DNA of 22,079 nucleotides, taken from contig JABHFC010000354.1 in the NCBI GenBank assembly GCA_018676275.1, forward strand, positions 1 to 22,079, read 5' to 3'. The position numbers and the translations under genes are program-made. Source of the DNA: Gammaproteobacteria bacterium. GTDB lineage: Bacteria > Pseudomonadota > Gammaproteobacteria > Eutrophobiales > Eutrophobiaceae. This document shows, one piece after another, positions 1 to 7,442 of the stretch. The notes below the pieces were generated by a model. It was not told the origin of the DNA, ran no database searches, and was given only the letters and a program-made list of their open reading frames with translations. How positions within the stretch are numbered: the stretch's first letter is position 1; each line of letters opens with the position of its first letter.

Positions 1-1
1 T

Positions 2-235
2 ATGTTTTTTATTTTTATCACAGTCATCATTAGCTGGATTAATCCCGGTGCATATAATCCTCTGACAGTACTCATCTATCAAATTACCGACCCATTGATG
101 CGCCAGGTAAAGCGACGGATCCCTACTACTGCCGGTCTGGACTGGTCGCCAATGGTGGTGCTCCTTGGTATTTATTTATTCTTATCGCTCGTTGTTGCAC
201 CGCTAATGGATTTAGGCAACAGTCTGAACAGATAA
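2..235 (+). CDS. yggT: YggT family membrane protein, C-terminal part (cut by window edge)
   Basis: This is the last 77 residues of a YggT-family integral membrane protein; the true start lies left of the window, so the ATG at 2 is probably internal. Visible features are a hydrophobic segment with ILSW-like residues (IISWINPG, residues 9-16), a loop resembling the family pattern (TDPLMRQVKRRIP), the conserved short stretch LDWSPMV, and a last hydrophobic helix near residues 52-69. YggT proteins are usually about 190 residues with two such repeats; only the second repeat is present here. The role is poorly defined. The family is often found near proC and yggS, and yggU follows here as in E. coli and Pseudomonas. 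The assignment to the family is firm; the function is not. Confidence 0.85.
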   Translation: MFFIFITVIISWINPGAYNPLTVLIYQITDPLMRQVKRRIPTTAGLDWSPMVVLLGIYLFLSLVVAPLMDLGNSLNR

Positions 236-246
236 GTTTTCTTATC

Positions 247-305
247 GCACCGTTGCTTACTTTTTGAATGGCACTTTGCACCGTTGTTGATTTTTTTAAT
301 GGCAC
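247..305 (+). repeat. Near-tandem 28-base duplication spanning the yggU start
   Basis: Positions 247-274 and 278-305 are two 28-base copies matching at 24 of 28 positions by eye, with a 31-base period. Each starts GCACCGTTG and ends AATGGCAC. The second copy holds the probable yggU ATG (299). The first holds an equivalent ATG (268) in a different frame, which opens a 15-codon reading frame ending at TAA 313-315. The repeat is plainly visible; its effect on translation is inference. Confidence 0.75.
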
Positions 306-619
306 ATCATTATAAAAACGAAAATTTGATTTTAGATCTTCATCTGCAAACTGGCTGTAAAAAAGATGCGATCGGCGAGCTTTATGACGGTCGTTTGCGC
401 ATTCGTATTAAGGCTCAACCCGTCGAGGGTAAAGCTAACAAGTATTTAATAAACTACCTCGCCTCAGAGTTTGGAGCGAAAAAATCAAATGTAGAGATTC
501 TGAAAGGATCGCATAACCGTTATAAAACAGTATCTATCAGTGCTTACAGTAAACTACCGGTCTGGTTAGCGGCATTGGAGAAAATAAAGCCCGGCAATAA
601 GGATTCCGTGAATAAATAA
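299..619 (+). CDS. yggU: DUF167 family protein YggU
   Basis: This is a small soluble DUF167 (UPF0235) protein of about 106 residues. It shows the family core IRIKAQPVEGKANKYLINYL, then a lysine-rich segment (AKKSNVEILKGSHNRYKTVSI) resembling E. coli YggU. I prefer the ATG at 299. An in-frame TTG at 284 would add only MLIFL, and neither site has a convincing Shine-Dalgarno sequence. The gene follows yggT by about 60 bases, the conserved order in many gammaproteobacteria, and probably shares its transcript. The biochemical function is unknown. Family assignment is strong; the exact start is uncertain because of the local duplication. Confidence 0.85.
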   Translation: MAHHYKNENLILDLHLQTGCKKDAIGELYDGRLRIRIKAQPVEGKANKYLINYLASEFGAKKSNVEILKGSHNRYKTVSISAYSKLPVWLAALEKIKPGNKDSVNK

Positions 620-695
620 CCGGAACTTCTGTTACCTGGCTTGTCTGCTATAGTAATATCTTGCAGTCTGGCCACCGAAATTCAGGAGTAAACAT

Positions 696-1139
696 ATGAT
701 TAAGCGCATTTCGATTTTGCTCGCTATATTGATGAGCACTACTATATTCACTGTAAGTGCTGAACAATCAAAGAGTTTTGGAGATTACACTGTTCATTTC
801 AGTGCCTTCACCACAGATATACTGACCCCTGAAGTAGCCAGGTCGTATCGTATCTCACGTAGTAAAAACCGTTCTCTATTGAATATCTCAGTTTTAAAAA
901 AGGTAATGGGCACAGCCGGAACCCCAATTAGCGCCAAAGTAGAAGCAACCGCCACCAATCTCAGTGCTCAGTTGCGTGAACTGGACGTGCGAGAATTACG
1001 GGAACATGGGGCAATTTATTATATTGCCGAAACTACCGTAAACAACAAAGAGACTTTGAAATACACACTGACAATTACTCCGGAAGACGAAACTGAGTCC
1101 TATAGTTTTTCTTTTCAACAACAGTTTTTTACAGAGTAA
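696..1139 (+). CDS. Secreted DUF4426 family protein
   Basis: This 147-residue protein has a signal peptide (Lys-Arg at residues 3-4, hydrophobic stretch to about 20, likely cleavage after VSA at 22). The mature part has the DUF4426 pattern: FGDYTVHFSAFTTDILTPEV, then a YRISRSKNRSLLNISVLKK stretch. It is therefore expected in the periplasm. The start is supported by a good ribosome-binding site (CAGGAG, 8 bases upstream). In Pseudomonas the homologue lies after metX and metW downstream of the yggU homologue. Here it directly follows yggU with no metXW between them. The function is unknown and no catalytic residues are evident. Confidence 0.8.
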   Translation: MIKRISILLAILMSTTIFTVSAEQSKSFGDYTVHFSAFTTDILTPEVARSYRISRSKNRSLLNISVLKKVMGTAGTPISAKVEATATNLSAQLRELDVRELREHGAIYYIAETTVNNKETLKYTLTITPEDETESYSFSFQQQFFTE

Positions 1140-1142
1140 AAA

Positions 1143-1175
1143 TTTTAAGAAATATTGACAGAGAATATCTTAAAA
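1143..1175. other. AT-rich inverted repeat (hairpin) after the DUF4426 gene
   Basis: The left arm (1143-1156) pairs with the right arm (1164-1175) across a 7-base loop. This gives 12 pairs with two extra adenines bulged on the left. It begins four bases after the stop codon, so it may end or stabilise the DUF4426 transcript. There is no U-tract on the + strand after it, so it is not a canonical intrinsic terminator in that direction. The rest of the 1140-1403 gap holds no gene I can support. Confidence 0.4.
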
Positions 1176-1344
1176 CAGGGTTTTCGTTTAAACATATCCG
1201 ACTATTCCAACCTGCCTTTACTCGCGAAATCTTCGACAAGCAATAAGTCAGAGACTCTTTGTTGCCTGGTCAAAATTCTGCAGCTTAGAAGATTCTCATT
1301 TGCTTCTGTTATCCAGATTGTTACTACGACACGTGGTTTCTGAC

Positions 1345-1373
1345 TTGCAAGCGCGTTATCATATTCATATTAC
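1345..1373 (+). promoter_or_regulatory. Candidate sigma-70 promoter for pyrE
   Basis: TTGCAA at 1345-1350 and TATTAC at 1368-1373 are 17 bases apart, each matching the consensus at four of six positions. Initiation would fall near 1380, leaving a leader of about 24 bases before pyrE. Such a short leader leaves no room for the translated attenuator known upstream of E. coli pyrE. The call rests on pattern and position only. Confidence 0.35.
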
Positions 1374-1403
1374 AAACCTAACTTATTTTTACATCTCACA
1401 ATC

Positions 1404-2057
1404 ATGCATGATTACCAGCTGGAATTTATCGAGTTCGCCATTAAACAAGAAGCTTTATGTTTCGGCGAATTTACCCTGAAGTCAGGACGAACCAGCCCCT
1501 ATTTTTTTAATAGCGGTTTATTTAATGACGGTAATAGCCTGCAACATCTCGGGCGTTGTTACCGACAGGCGATAGAGCAATCCGGACTAGAGTTTGATAT
1601 GTTGTTCGGACCGGCTTACAAGGGTATTCCGCTCACCTCTGCTGTCGCAATATCCTATGCAGCGGATAAACAGCGCAGCCTGCCTTATTGTTTTGATCGA
1701 AAAGAAGAGAAAGATCATGGAGAAGGCGGAATTACCATGGGAGCTCCGCTGAATGGCAGAGTACTATTAATCGATGATGTAATTACGGCTGGGACCTCGG
1801 TAAAGTTGTCTCGACAGTTAATCCTGGCGGCAAATGCGAATCCTGTTGGTATTGCCATCGCTCTTGACAGACAGGAACGTGGTCAGGGCAATTTCTCTGC
1901 GATCCAGGAGATTGAACAAGAACACGAAATGAAGGTCATAAATATCATCAGTCTGGAAAATTTGGTTGAATATCTTCAATCTCGGGCTGATATGTCTGAA
2001 AATCTGAGAAAGATTAATGAATATCGCCAACAATATGGCGTTAAACCAGATTCCTAA
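1404..2057 (+). CDS. pyrE: Orotate phosphoribosyltransferase
   Basis: PyrE joins orotate to PRPP to make orotidine 5'-phosphate, the fifth step of de novo UMP synthesis, in the cytoplasm. The 217-residue sequence aligns end to end with the roughly 213-residue E. coli enzyme. It has the N-terminal FGEFTLKSGRTSPYFFN segment (20-36), FGPAYKGIPL (68-77), the flexible catalytic loop DRKEEKDHGEGG (98-109) and the PRPP-binding loop RVLLIDDVITAGTS (119-132). The ATG at 1404 matches the family start, but no clear Shine-Dalgarno sequence precedes it. slmA lies nearby as in E. coli, here in convergent orientation. The identification is secure. Confidence 0.97.
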   Translation: MHDYQLEFIEFAIKQEALCFGEFTLKSGRTSPYFFNSGLFNDGNSLQHLGRCYRQAIEQSGLEFDMLFGPAYKGIPLTSAVAISYAADKQRSLPYCFDRKEEKDHGEGGITMGAPLNGRVLLIDDVITAGTSVKLSRQLILAANANPVGIAIALDRQERGQGNFSAIQEIEQEHEMKVINIISLENLVEYLQSRADMSENLRKINEYRQQYGVKPDS

Positions 2058-2130
2058 GTGCGCTCAAACACTTTAAAAATTGGGAAATAACGGTAATATA
2101 GTTTCTGCTACTAACAAGCGACCTTTATGA

Positions 2131-2136
2131 AGGAAA
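2131..2136 (+). promoter_or_regulatory. Ribosome-binding site deciding the DUF4124 protein start
   Basis: AGGAAA lies seven to eight bases before the ATG at 2142 and inside the codons that an upstream ATG (2127) would use. It favours 2142, which also puts the signal peptide at the extreme N-terminus. Confidence 0.6.
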
Positions 2137-2141
2137 GTACT

Positions 2142-2765
2142 ATGAAAACAGCCAAACACCTGTCCATCCTTATTAGCGCTATAGTGATTTTATCAACGCT
2201 TAGCAGCCCCGCTCACGCACGTTTCAAATGCTGGACAAACAATGAAGGTATTAAGGAATGCGGCGAGAAAGTACCGCCTGAATATGCGCAGAAAGGACAC
2301 CAGGAAATGAGTACGCAAGGTATGGTTCTGGAAAAAAAGGATCGGGCCAAAAATAAGCAGGAACTTGCAGAAGAAGCCAGGCAGGCTGAATTAGCAGCAA
2401 AACAACAAAAAATAAAAGATGACCAAGACAGGCATGACAAAATACTGCTGGACACTTTCACCTCTATTGAAGATATCGAAGCTGTTCGTAATGACAAACT
2501 TGCCGTAATTGAATCTTCTATTACACTCACAAAGAAACGTAACGAAAAAACGCAGCAGGATCTTGACAAGCGTATTCAGGCAGCTGCATCAGCGGAGCGG
2601 GCTGGCAAAGCACCAAATGATGCCCTATTGAAAGACATAGATTTATTACGCGAACGTCTGTCAAATAACGAAGCTTTTATTAAAGGTAAACATAAAGAGG
2701 AAGAAACTGTGAATGCAGCTGCAGCTGCAGATATCGAACGATTTAAGAGATTAAAAGGTATGTAA
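2142..2765 (+). CDS. Secreted DUF4124-like protein with coiled-coil tail
   Basis: This protein of about 207 residues has a signal peptide ending near SSPAHA (about residue 26). A short DUF4124-like region follows (RFKCWTNNEGIKECGEKVPP) with two cysteines that could form a disulfide. The rest is highly charged, rich in Lys, Glu, Gln and Ala, and looks like a long helical coiled coil, ending with an alanine run encoded by repeated GCAGCT. It is probably periplasmic. Its stop codon lies 9 bases from that of slmA, read in the opposite direction. DUF4124 proteins often have a trailing coiled coil and no known activity. I infer no specific function. Confidence 0.7.
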   Translation: MKTAKHLSILISAIVILSTLSSPAHARFKCWTNNEGIKECGEKVPPEYAQKGHQEMSTQGMVLEKKDRAKNKQELAEEARQAELAAKQQKIKDDQDRHDKILLDTFTSIEDIEAVRNDKLAVIESSITLTKKRNEKTQQDLDKRIQAAASAERAGKAPNDALLKDIDLLRERLSNNEAFIKGKHKEEETVNAAAAADIERFKRLKGM

Positions 2766-2774
2766 GTTCGAAAA

Positions 2775-3368
2775 TTATAGTGTTTTAAACAGACCTGTTT
2801 TTAAAACCAGCCATTGCTCTGAACCGAACTCTGTTGGTTTCTTGTTAAAATTAGTACGTACATACTGACTCATACGCCCTTCTATCAAAGCTACAATTTC
2901 ATTTGCAGCGGCATCAATAGGAGCCATGGCGCGAGGGCCATCGGACAAATTGGCTTCACGCAAAATCTGTTTTATCTGAGTTTCAATTCGCTCAAAAAAC
3001 TTTGCCACGCGCACTCGAAGCCTTTCGTTTTCACCTACCAGAGCATCTCCAAGTAATACACGTGTAATACCGGGGTTACGCTCGGAAAATCCCAGCACCA
3101 GCTGTATCACGCGCTCACATCGCAACATTACATCTTGTTCCTGCTCTAAAATTTTATTGATTAAACTAAAGACAGATTCCTCGGCAAAATCAATCAGAGA
3201 TTCAAACATTTTTGCCTTGCTGGCAAAGTGGCGGTACAGAGCTGCCTCTGATACGCCTACCGCTTTTGCCAACGCTGCTGTTGTAATGCGCGAACCCGGA
3301 TTTGACTCTAGCTCCTGAGCCAGAATTTCCAGTATCTGCTGACGTCGATTTGGCTTTACATCGCTCAT
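2775..3368 (-). CDS. slmA: Nucleoid occlusion factor SlmA (TetR family)
   Basis: SlmA is a TetR-type DNA-binding protein that binds specific chromosomal sites and blocks FtsZ ring assembly over the nucleoid. At 197 residues it has the length of E. coli SlmA (198). It shares NRRQQILEILAQELE, the helix-turn-helix RITTAALAKAVGVSEAALYR (27-46), the HFASKAKMFESLIDF stretch and LGFSERNPGITRVLLGDAL in the effector domain. Its ATG overlaps the argB stop by four bases (ATGA at 3365-3368), implying translational coupling at the end of the coaBC-dut-algC-argB-slmA unit. I saw no obvious SlmA-binding palindrome in the window. Confidence 0.95.
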   Translation of the reverse strand: MSDVKPNRRQQILEILAQELESNPGSRITTAALAKAVGVSEAALYRHFASKAKMFESLIDFAEESVFSLINKILEQEQDVMLRCERVIQLVLGFSERNPGITRVLLGDALVGENERLRVRVAKFFERIETQIKQILREANLSDGPRAMAPIDAAANEIVALIEGRMSQYVRTNFNKKPTEFGSEQWLVLKTGLFKTL

Positions 3369-4297
3369 GTAGCATCACCTTCGGGTTGCCCATAAATCAG
3401 TGTGCCAATACCTTCATCAGTAAAAACTTCCAGTAACACTGCATGTTCTACCCGACCATCAATAATCTGTACTGAGCCGACACCTGCATTCACCGCTTCA
3501 ACTGCAGAATTGATCTTGGGCAACATGCCTCCATGTATAACGCCGTCTTTGATCAAGCGTTCCACCTCATCCACCTGCAGACCGGTAAGCACATTGCCAT
3601 TGGCATCCAATAGTCCCGCCGTATTAGTTAGCATGATCAATTTTTCAGCCTTTAATACTTTCGCCAATTTGGCTGCCACCAGATCTGCATTGATATTATA
3701 GGATTGACCATCCTTCCCAACACCTATTGGCGCAATCACTGGAATAAAATCACCGTGGATCAACATATCAACTACAGCTGTGTCGATGCTTTCAACTTCA
3801 CCGACATGACCAATATCAATTATCTCGGTAGCCTCCAGTTCAGGTTTGTTACGACTGAAGGTTAATTTGCGTGCACGAATCATCTGACCATCTTTACCGC
3901 TCAAACCAATGGCATTACCACCATGAGTATTGATCAAGTTGACGATTTCCTTATTTACTAATCCACCTAAAACCATCTCAACAACATCCATGGTTTCGCT
4001 ATCTGTAACCCGCATACCTTCAACAAACCTGGATTCTTTACCAATGCGTTCCAGCAGATTACCAATTTGCGGACCCCCGCCATGGACAATAATGGGGTTC
4101 ATACCAACTAGTTTCATTAGCACTACATCACGGGCGAAACCACTTTTTAACTGATCATCAGACATAGCATTACCGCCATATTTTATGACCACGGTTTTAC
4201 CGCTGAAACGCCTTATGTATGGCAATGCCTCAACCAGAACTCTGGCTATATCACCAGCGTCATTGTGAGTTCGAGTTTTTGTCGCAGGAGCAGTCAT
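3365..4297 (-). CDS. argB: Acetylglutamate kinase, arginine-sensitive type
   Basis: ArgB phosphorylates N-acetylglutamate with ATP, the second step of arginine synthesis, in the cytoplasm. The 310-residue sequence has the nucleotide site KTVVIKYGGNAM (34-45), the substrate loop VHGGGPQIGNLLERIG (71-86), GLSGKDG (131-137), NINADL and VIHGGMLPKI. An N-terminal extension with ALPYIRRFSGK (24-34), and the C-terminal VLLEVFTDEGIGT, match the pattern of hexameric, arginine-inhibited enzymes such as that of Pseudomonas, unlike the shorter arginine-insensitive E. coli enzyme. Feedback control by arginine is therefore likely. It lies between algC and slmA in one transcription unit and couples to slmA by ATGA overlap. 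Confidence 0.96.
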   Translation of the reverse strand: MTAPATKTRTHNDAGDIARVLVEALPYIRRFSGKTVVIKYGGNAMSDDQLKSGFARDVVLMKLVGMNPIIVHGGGPQIGNLLERIGKESRFVEGMRVTDSETMDVVEMVLGGLVNKEIVNLINTHGGNAIGLSGKDGQMIRARKLTFSRNKPELEATEIIDIGHVGEVESIDTAVVDMLIHGDFIPVIAPIGVGKDGQSYNINADLVAAKLAKVLKAEKLIMLTNTAGLLDANGNVLTGLQVDEVERLIKDGVIHGGMLPKINSAVEAVNAGVGSVQIIDGRVEHAVLLEVFTDEGIGTLIYGQPEGDAT

Positions 4298-4354
4298 AGT
4301 CGCAACTCTGCAGTATTGATATGGAATTATTGCTTGTTATTGATGCTTAGGGTA

Positions 4355-6904
4355 TCAAAATGGTAGTTGTAAGTCCGAATTTATTGATAACAACACATTG
4401 CGAAACTCGCCCTGAATCCGTTCTAATGCCGCCTGGTTATCAGCTTCAAAACGCAACACCAGACAAGGTGTGGTATTTGAAGGACGTATTAATCCCCAAC
4501 CATCTGCAAATTCAACCCGATAACCGTCTATATCGACCACTTCTGCGCCTTCAAAGGAAAGTCTATTTTGCAATTCTGTCATGAACGATTGATGTTCTGC
4601 TTCTGCCATGTCAATGCGCAACTCCGGTGTGCTGACATCTTCAGGCAACCCGGCAAAGGTCTCTGATGGTTTTACTTTCGCAGCCATCAACACCTCGAGC
4701 AGGCGGGCAGCAGTATAAATAGCATCATCGAACCCATACCAGCGTTCTTTAAAGAAAATATGTCCACTCATCTCGCCAGCCAATGGCGCATCCACTTCTT
4801 TCATTTTGGCTTTGATTAACGAATGTCCAGTCTTCCACATTAATGGTACTCCACCGCTGGACTCAATAATTGTTTTAAGATGACGACTACATTTGACGTC
4901 GTAAATAATTGTGGCTCCCTGATTGCGTGATAAAACATCTTTCGCAAGCAACATCAATTGTCGATCTGGCCAGATAATATTTCCCTGATCATCAACAACC
5001 CCGAGTCGATCTCCATCACCATCAAAAGCTAAACCTAAATCTGCCTGTTCTTCTTTTATTTTACTAATTAGAACCTGCAAGTTTTCAGGTTGACTGGGGT
5101 CCGGATGATGATTGGGAAAATTTCCATCCACATCACAATACAGTTCCACAACATCATGACCCAGAGCGCGTATCAACTGTGGCGCTACAGCTCCGGCAAC
5201 GCCATTGCCACAATCTACCACGATCTTTAAAGCGCCGCCCAGCGCAACGGGAATGTCCTCAGAAATTCGGCGAATATAGTCAGCTACAACATCGTTAGTT
5301 TCCAGGGTTCCGTGACCACTTTCATAATCATTCTCCTTAACCCGCTTATAGATTGATTGAATCCCATCTTCAGCTAGTGTTTTACCGTCAATCACAATTT
5401 TCAAACCATTATACTCAGGGCCATTATGACTGCCGGTAAGCATCACGCCACTGTGTATCTCCAGGAAGTGCGTGGCAAAATACAAAAGCGGTGTGGGAAC
5501 GACACCAATATCAACAACGTAACGCCCTGAATCCTGCAAACCCTGTATCAAGGCTTCTGCCAGCTCGGGGCTGGAATTTCTACCATCTCGGCCTACCACC
5601 AGCTTTGCCTGGCCATGGTGACCAGCTTCGCTTCCGATGGCCTGCCCAATTTTTGTTATGATTTCCGCGGTGATTGTTTCACCAACAACACCGCGTATAT
5701 CGTAGGCTCTGAATATTTCTGCAGATATTTCAGTCGTAGCACTGGCCGTGGGAGCAGCCACAGGCGCTGCCTCAGGTGCAGGTGACTCAGCAGGCTCTGC
5801 CTGGGTAAGATCAAACACTTCTGATTCAGCCGCTGCGGCTTTCATATCTTCAGACTTAATCATCATGGTTATATCATCACCGACTTCCGGAGTGTCTTTT
5901 AAAATGAGTGATTCTTGGGTAATGTCCCCGTCTACTGCGGGAAGATTAGGCACCATTTTTTCCATCCCGGGATGAGCCCCATCCATTATGGCTTTTACAG
6001 CACCTGCATAGATAACCTTTGCAGATGACTTTGTTTTTTTACTGCCTCCAGGGCGTTTGAGAAATATAACTACCCCAACTCCGAGCAATAAAACCACCAC
6101 CAGCAGCGGGGCTATAAATTCAAGTCCGGACCCCGATTCTGCTGTAGGGAGATCATCAGTGCTGCTCCATACATCTACGGTCCAGCGTGCGCCTTTTACA
6201 GATGCGGATATGGGCTCCCCCACTCGTAAGGCAGCATTACCCTGCTTACTCAGAACCAGCGCTTTGCCACCACTACCTTGCCTCAACTCCAGATAAACAT
6301 TGTCAATGCTCAGTCCTGCAGTAGCCTTGCTGATTACATCTATATTCAAACTTAAATGAATAGCGCCAATGGTTTCCTCAGCTTCATTTTTAACTCGCTG
6401 CAACATGACAATATGTTCATTCGAGCTACCATAAAAATGCGCCTCCGCATTAATCTGAGCGCTAGTAGTCTCTGCCCGTCTCAGTAAATCCAGTGAACCA
6501 TAGCCAAGAGGAGGACTGGATTCTTTATCAAGTTCATTCAGCCCCGGCAGAATAAATCGCAATTTCAATGCGGAATCAATTTGTGAAAGTCGACTATCAG
6601 CAGCCTGGCCGAGTTTGTCTTCACCGCCATCAATGAACAGAGCTATTACAGCAGGTTCCTGACTCAATTTTCTGAGCTGTTTATCAAGCTCGACAAAAGG
6701 CAGAGATATTTGTTGCGCCTGTTGATTAGCCAGTTCCTGCAGCTGCTGCTGTGTCGATTCTAATGCTGATTCACTACTGCTGTTGTAAAAAGCCCAGCCA
6801 CCAATGACAACAACTAATGCAGCCATCGCGCCACCACCGATCATAAGCGCATTTCTTATCTGTCGACGACTAAATCGCCTACCTGATACCGGTCCATCAA
6901 CCAT
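4355..6904 (-). CDS. algC: Phosphomannomutase/phosphoglucomutase, long membrane-anchored form
   Basis: The C-terminal half (from about residue 394) is an alpha-D-phosphohexomutase interconverting the 1- and 6-phosphates of mannose and glucose, feeding exopolysaccharide and LPS sugars. It has FRAYDIRGVVGE (398-409), the active loop TGSHNGPEYNG with phosphoserine at 492, metal loop DGDGDR (628-633), sugar loop GEMSGH (710-715) and phosphate loop RPSNTTP near the end. The usual proline after SHN is glycine here (495). The first 390 residues are separate: a membrane helix (about 20-40), a presumably periplasmic domain of about 220 residues, a second helix (about 263-283) and an Ala/Pro-rich linker (370-390). 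P. aeruginosa algC has a similarly long form. A ribosome-binding site (AGCAGGAC) precedes the ATG. Confidence 0.93.
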   Translation of the reverse strand: MVDGPVSGRRFSRRQIRNALMIGGGAMAALVVVIGGWAFYNSSSESALESTQQQLQELANQQAQQISLPFVELDKQLRKLSQEPAVIALFIDGGEDKLGQAADSRLSQIDSALKLRFILPGLNELDKESSPPLGYGSLDLLRRAETTSAQINAEAHFYGSSNEHIVMLQRVKNEAEETIGAIHLSLNIDVISKATAGLSIDNVYLELRQGSGGKALVLSKQGNAALRVGEPISASVKGARWTVDVWSSTDDLPTAESGSGLEFIAPLLVVVLLLGVGVVIFLKRPGGSKKTKSSAKVIYAGAVKAIMDGAHPGMEKMVPNLPAVDGDITQESLILKDTPEVGDDITMMIKSEDMKAAAAESEVFDLTQAEPAESPAPEAAPVAAPTASATTEISAEIFRAYDIRGVVGETITAEIITKIGQAIGSEAGHHGQAKLVVGRDGRNSSPELAEALIQGLQDSGRYVVDIGVVPTPLLYFATHFLEIHSGVMLTGSHNGPEYNGLKIVIDGKTLAEDGIQSIYKRVKENDYESGHGTLETNDVVADYIRRISEDIPVALGGALKIVVDCGNGVAGAVAPQLIRALGHDVVELYCDVDGNFPNHHPDPSQPENLQVLISKIKEEQADLGLAFDGDGDRLGVVDDQGNIIWPDRQLMLLAKDVLSRNQGATIIYDVKCSRHLKTIIESSGGVPLMWKTGHSLIKAKMKEVDAPLAGEMSGHIFFKERWYGFDDAIYTAARLLEVLMAAKVKPSETFAGLPEDVSTPELRIDMAEAEHQSFMTELQNRLSFEGAEVVDIDGYRVEFADGWGLIRPSNTTPCLVLRFEADNQAALERIQGEFRNVLLSINSDLQLPF

Positions 6905-6980
6905 TCTATTGTCCTGCTTGTCGTTAAAAATTTATACGCAACTTATACTACTGCTTACGCTATACAACTGTCTCCAGACT

Positions 6981-7442
6981 TCATCCACTTTTGAGACCTG
7001 TGTGGCCAAAACCACCTGAGCCCCGCTGACTCTGCTCAAATTCGGTAACAATTTCAAACTGCGCCTGAACCACGGGTACAAACACCATTTGCGCTAAACG
7101 GTCACCAGGTTTAATTTCAAAGCTATGATCACTTCTATTCCAGCAAGACACGAACACCTGGCCCTGATAGTCCGAATCAATTAAACCGGTCAGATTACCG
7201 AGGACAATACCGTGCTTATGTCCGAGCCCGGAACGTGGTAGCAACACGGCAGCCAGACCGGTATCGCCTATGTGTAATGCAAATCCGCTGGGAACCAGTG
7301 AGGTAGCTCCTGCTTCTAAATTCAAATTCTCTTCAAGACAGGCGCAAACATCGACGCCGGCTGAGCCGGGGGTAGCGTATGCAGGTAAAGGAAACTCCTT
7401 ACCCAGTCGTGGATCAATGAGCTTTATTTGAATGCTTTTCAT
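6981..7442 (-). CDS. dut: Deoxyuridine 5'-triphosphate nucleotidohydrolase (dUTPase)
   Basis: Dut hydrolyses dUTP to dUMP and pyrophosphate, preventing uracil incorporation into DNA and supplying dTMP synthesis. All five trimeric dUTPase motifs are present: PGSAGVDV; PRSGLGHKHG; GNLTGLIDSDYQG, with the catalytic aspartate; GDRLAQMVF; and the C-terminal arginine/glycine arm RGSGGFGHTG. The ATG at 7442 gives 153 residues and matches the family start (MKSIQIKLIDPRLG). An ATG 21 bases further upstream (7463) is possible but not conserved. The gene overlaps the end of coaBC by about 29 bases, so translation is probably coupled; there is no clear Shine-Dalgarno sequence. Identification is secure. 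Confidence 0.96.
   Translation of the reverse strand: MKSIQIKLIDPRLGKEFPLPAYATPGSAGVDVCACLEENLNLEAGATSLVPSGFALHIGDTGLAAVLLPRSGLGHKHGIVLGNLTGLIDSDYQGQVFVSCWNRSDHSFEIKPGDRLAQMVFVPVVQAQFEIVTEFEQSQRGSGGFGHTGLKSG

Noticed and set aside
1155..1343. 62-codon open frame on the + strand in the gap before pyrE
   Set aside because: It starts within a hairpin arm at a TTG without a ribosome-binding site, has no recognisable family features, and overlaps the pyrE promoter region.
2715..2735. GCAGCT short repeats as a microsatellite of interest
   Set aside because: It is only a few units encoding an alanine run in a low-complexity coiled coil.
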